NCBI GenBank assembly: GCA_022984795.1
Contig: JALIHJ010000037.1
Location: 62,001-126,000 of the forward strand
Source of the DNA: Fabrea salina
Taxonomy: Eukaryota; Ciliophora; Heterotrichea; Heterotrichida; Fabreidae
DNA length: 64,000 bases
Direction of reading: 5' to 3'
Positions 61,108 through 64,000 of the stretch are shown piece by piece. The position numbers were made by a program, and so were the translations under genes. Each line of letters opens with the position of its first letter. The stretch's first letter is position 1. The notes under the pieces are model-generated. The model saw nothing but the letters and a program-made list of their open reading frames with translations. It was not told the origin of the DNA and searched no databases.

Positions 61108-63426
61108 ATGGAAAACGAAGACAGCATCAGTAATATGCAAGTCATGTGCCGCTTCAGACCTTTAAGTGCCAAAGAAGCACAAAACTCAAAGAAGTCCTAC
61201 ATTTCTATAGAGGACTCCAAAAGCATAGTGGTCCAGCCTTCTAAAGAAAAATCAGAGCCCCTACTATTTTCTTTCAACTGGGTATTTCCGCCCGAAACTG
61301 ACCAAGAAACAGCTTACGAAATCTCAGCTAGACCTATAGTGGACTCAGTCATGCAGGGTTTCAACGGGTGCGTGCTGGCTTACGGACAAACCTCTTCTGG
61401 AAAAACCTACACAATGATGGGGGATGATATCTATGACTTAAAGGCCATGGGAACCATTCCACGCATGGTGTCTACAGTGTTCCAGCACATCGAAAGGGCT
61501 GACGAGCACATTGAGTTTACAGTGAAAGTCTCTTACTTAGAAATCTACATGGAAAAGATCCAGGACTTACTGAACGACTCCAAAGCTAACTTGCCTATGC
61601 ACGAAAACAAAGTAAAGGGCTTTTACATCGAAGACTTAACTGAAGAGTACGTAGCTTGCGAAGAAGACGTGTTCGAAATAATGGAAATTGGCAACAAAAA
61701 CAGAGAAGTAGGCTACACACACATGAACGCCAAGTCTTCAAGGTCGCATGTGATTTTTGTAATGACTATTGCTCAGGAAAACAAACTTGACTACACAGCT
61801 AAAACTTCCAAACTCTACATGGTTGACTTAGCAGGCTCAGAAAAAGTCTCCAAAACAGGAGCCCAAGGCAAAAGACTTGAGGAAGCTAAAACCATCAACA
61901 AGTCACTTACTACTTTAGGAATAGTCATTAATGCTTTAACTGAAGGAAAAACTTCCCACATTCCTTACAGAGACTCCAAACTCACCAGGGTCCTCCAGGA
62001 CTCTTTAGGAGGCAACTCAAAAACTTGTTTGATAGTTACTTGTTCTACTTCGCAGTACAACGAACAAGAAACAATCAGCACTCTAAGGTTCGGTGTAAGA
62101 GCACGTGCAATCAAAAACAAACCTAAAGTAAACAAAGAATACACCTTGGCAGAACTCAAACTGCTGCTTGCACAAGCTCGTGAAGAAATCGCTAAGCGAG
62201 ACGCTAGAATCAGAATACTAGAACAAGCACTTAAAAGTGCAGGAGTGCCGATTCCAACAGCTGCAGCACTGCCTCAAGGAGAAGACTCCCAAAGAGACTC
62301 CCAAGAAGACTCCCAAGAAGGCCTAGAAAGCACGTTGAGAGCTGAGTACCAAGAAGTCTTCCAAGAACTAGAACAAACCAGAGAAAAACTCAGCAAAGAC
62401 GTAGAAGAACTCACTAGACTTAAACAAGCCTACGCCCAGAACGAACTCGAACTCGAAATGACCAAAAGCCAAAACGAAGTTCTAGAACAAGAAAATTCCG
62501 AACTAAAAAAGAAACTCCAAGCTTTAGAAGACGAACAAAAGGAAAAAGAAGACATGGTTGAGTGCCTAAACGAAGCCAAAACTAACCTTGAACAGGAGAT
62601 GCAAAGCATCAACCAAAAAAGACTTGAAATCGAACAAAAACTTAACGAAAGAGAAGTCGAACTCCAACAACTCCAAATAGAAATCAACCTGAAAAGCCAA
62701 GAAAACTACCAAATTTCTCATAACCAATTCAATCACATCACTGAAGAACTCAACCAAGAAAAAGAAATCAACACTCAGTACCAAAACGACATAAAAGCCC
62801 TCCAAAAACAACTAGACGAAGCCCTTTCAGGGACCCACCCCGAAATCAACCGAATTAAAGAAATAGCCAAAGACCAAATAGCAAGGGAAGAACGTGACAA
62901 ATGGAACCAAGAAAAAAAAGAAATCCTCAAAGCCCTCCAAAAAAAAGCTGAAAGCTTCGTAGCTCTAGAAATCGAACTGAGCCAAGCCAGAAACAACTAC
63001 AAAAAACTCAAAAACTTTTTATCAGAAGGAGAAACTGCACTCTTCAAAAAAACCACAGTGCTAGAAAAGAACCTCGAACAACTGAGCCTTATGTACCACC
63101 AAATCGTTACACAAAAGTCTTCTTTGAAGATAGAAAACTCAGTGAACTCCAAAAAGATAGAGAGACTACAACACAAAAACAAAACCCTAGAAGAAGAAGC
63201 CAGGGAACTCAGAGAGAAACTCAAAGACCTAAACGAACAACTCAACTTGCTCAGTGGCGAGATGCAGTTAATGCAGGCCAACCCTTCCAAAATGAGCTTT
63301 GTAACCCACTCTAAGGTCAGAAAAACTATCAAAGGAGGAGGTGGCAAAATGGCCCTTCTCAATACTTTGCGGACAAACTCTGAACTTTTTACTACGTTTG
63401 CTAAAAACTTCGGGAAGAATATTTAA
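61108..63426 (+). CDS. Kinesin-1-type motor protein
   Basis: 772 residues. An N-terminal motor domain (~8-335) contains the P-loop GQTSSGKT at 93-100, switch I NAKSSRSH, switch II DLAGSEK and HIPYRDSKLTRVLQDSLGGN. The motor ends in RARAIKNKPKVN, which parallels the kinesin-1 RAKTIKN neck. An N-terminal motor means plus-end movement. A neck coil and a long coiled coil (~350-735) follow, then a short basic tail with KVRKTIKGGGGKM. Kinesin-1 heavy chain is favoured by the motor, but the tail lacks a clear IAK motif. It is shorter than animal KHC. Confidence 0.9.
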   Translation: MENEDSISNMQVMCRFRPLSAKEAQNSKKSYISIEDSKSIVVQPSKEKSEPLLFSFNWVFPPETDQETAYEISARPIVDSVMQGFNGCVLAYGQTSSGKTYTMMGDDIYDLKAMGTIPRMVSTVFQHIERADEHIEFTVKVSYLEIYMEKIQDLLNDSKANLPMHENKVKGFYIEDLTEEYVACEEDVFEIMEIGNKNREVGYTHMNAKSSRSHVIFVMTIAQENKLDYTAKTSKLYMVDLAGSEKVSKTGAQGKRLEEAKTINKSLTTLGIVINALTEGKTSHIPYRDSKLTRVLQDSLGGNSKTCLIVTCSTSQYNEQETISTLRFGVRARAIKNKPKVNKEYTLAELKLLLAQAREEIAKRDARIRILEQALKSAGVPIPTAAALPQGEDSQRDSQEDSQEGLESTLRAEYQEVFQELEQTREKLSKDVEELTRLKQAYAQNELELEMTKSQNEVLEQENSELKKKLQALEDEQKEKEDMVECLNEAKTNLEQEMQSINQKRLEIEQKLNEREVELQQLQIEINLKSQENYQISHNQFNHITEELNQEKEINTQYQNDIKALQKQLDEALSGTHPEINRIKEIAKDQIAREERDKWNQEKKEILKALQKKAESFVALEIELSQARNNYKKLKNFLSEGETALFKKTTVLEKNLEQLSLMYHQIVTQKSSLKIENSVNSKKIERLQHKNKTLEEEARELREKLKDLNEQLNLLSGEMQLMQANPSKMSFVTHSKVRKTIKGGGGKMALLNTLRTNSELFTTFAKNFGKNI

Positions 63427-63437
63427 CTAATACTAAA

Positions 63438-64000
63438 TTAGCCTAATAGAGAATTAATAGCAGTAGCCTCGTCCCAACCAGCTCTTTCAAGAGCGTTTCT
63501 CACAACTTCCACGTCAAAACCCATTTCAACAAGTCTTTTGACCTGCTCTTCGCGGACTTCGTTGATGTCTTTGGCGTACTCACGAGTCCACTGTCTGGCA
63601 TTCACTTCGAATTCAGGGAAGTTCCTCTTATACTGGGAAGCAACTACTGCGTCCTGTGGGTCGTCAGGCTCGGGGGAACACATAAGTGCTTGCAAACTTA
63701 GCAGCGCTGTGCGAATAGTCAGCGCTGGACTCCACTCGTCCTTTAAGATATCTAAGCATATTGCTCCTGTTTGGGAAGAGACATTGGGGTGCCAAATCTT
63801 AGTGTCGAACTTCATACGAGGAGGTTTGTAGGGGTAGTCTGGAGGAATCACTATGTCAATGATGAAAGTGCCTCCTTCGTACACAGTTTCGCCCTAAGTA
63901 AACTTTACAGGTCCTTTAATAGTGCCCTTGAAGTGGGTCATGTCGTTGCCTACCATGTGAGCAGTTATCCCTGCGTCGGGATTTTGGTTGAGTTTTTGGA
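63438..64000 (-). CDS. UBE2K: Ubiquitin-conjugating enzyme UBE2K/Ubc1 with UBA domain (5' partial), one 15-nt intron
   Basis: The gene reads in from the right edge. Exon A is 63909-64000 (continuing outside) and exon B is 63438-63893. The catalytic E2 core has FKGTIKGP joined to GETVYEGGTFIIDIVIPPDY, then PPRMKFDTKIWHPNVSSQTG and the active Cys in AICLDILKDEWSPALTI. A C-terminal UBA (~45 residues, VKRLVEMGFDVEVVRNALER, then GWDEATAINSLLG) identifies the E2-25K/Ubc1 class, which makes K48-linked chains for the proteasome. Confidence 0.95.
63894..63908 (-). other. 15-nt intron in UBE2K gene
   Basis: The coding strand reads GTAAAGTTTACTTAG, with a terminal in-frame TAG. It is phase 0. Removal joins GTIKGP to GETVYEGG, the expected E2 sequence (GPxxTPYEGG). 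Confidence 0.95.

Noticed and set aside
1-64000. Reassigned stop codons as in oligohymenophorean ciliates
   Set aside because: Conserved proteins end at TAA, TAG or TGA at expected lengths; internal stops occur only within the 15-nt introns, the 24-bp insert and the two relic fragments.
1-64000. tRNA, rRNA, CRISPR, transposon or viral elements
   Set aside because: No tRNA-like clover patterns, rRNA-like blocks, regular spacer arrays, terminal inverted repeats, transposase, reverse transcriptase, capsid or integrase motifs were found by reading; small RNAs could still be missed without covariance searches.

Overview
The window looks like a somatic (macronuclear) contig of a heterotrich ciliate, most likely Stentor or a close relative. 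Four things point there. (1) Genes are packed on both strands almost end to end, with gaps of a few to a few tens of bases. (2) TAA, TAG and TGA all act as ordinary stops, so the code is standard, unlike Tetrahymena or Paramecium. (3) Six genes are interrupted by introns of exactly 15 nt (GTA...AG, with an invariant A at position 10), a length reported for Stentor coeruleus. (4) The gene content is ciliate-like: TmcB-type PAS/multi-TM giants, a CDPK, an FHA/RING-CH protein and GCC2/GCC3-like cysteine-rich coiled-coil proteins. I saw no viral element, transposon, rRNA, tRNA or CRISPR array.

Layout. 1-3.8 kb: 3' part of a huge Cys-rich membrane coiled-coil protein. 3.8-13.6 kb: basic protein, Nup153/Nup1-like nucleoporin, DIM1 rRNA dimethylase, a fusion of two degenerate enzyme domains, CID protein, MAN1-type inner nuclear membrane protein, a penicillin-binding-type serine peptidase, UCH37, a ubiquitin-like protein, a MORN protein and NAF1. 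13.6-18.1 kb: LysRS, DPH6, mS34, FCF1. 18.1-34.9 kb: two 1.4k-residue TmcB-like paralogues flanking a Myb factor, LanC-like protein, a tetraspan protein, CDPK, a DFN kinase and coiled-coil proteins. 34.9-36.3 kb: the only sizeable gene-poor stretch, with two inverted gene fragments. 36.3-49.1 kb: two tetraspan paralogues, UPF0193 protein, cyclin, ferredoxin, HTH protein, SHP-box ER protein, Spc25, proteasome alpha1, peroxisomal acyl-CoA oxidase, NTMT1, 7TM-pseudokinase, PH-FYVE, WNK kinase. 49.3-64 kb: DCL-domain protein, third close tetraspan paralogue, TAF7, eIF3f, HIRA, Sua5/YrdC, PIG-U, Derlin-like protein, FHA-RINGv-FHA, kinesin-1, UBE2K (cut by the window end).

As usual in a eukaryote, neighbours are not pathway operons. 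Themes do recur: ribosome and translation (DIM1, FCF1, NAF1, mS34, LysRS, DPH6, Sua5, eIF3f), ubiquitin/ERAD (UCH37, PSMA6, UBE2K, Derlin-like, SHP-box protein, RINGv), nuclear envelope and chromatin (Nup, MAN1, HIRA, TAF7, Spc25), and calcium, kinase and membrane signalling. The strongest items for follow-up are the inactive-looking Nudix-GATase fusion, the 7TM-pseudokinase, the WNK kinase with a peptidoglycan-binding-like tail, the four-member CPxFC tetraspan family, a perfect 24-bp IES-like direct-repeat insertion at a gene start, and the extreme compaction, including stop codons shared between strands through a TTAA tetranucleotide.
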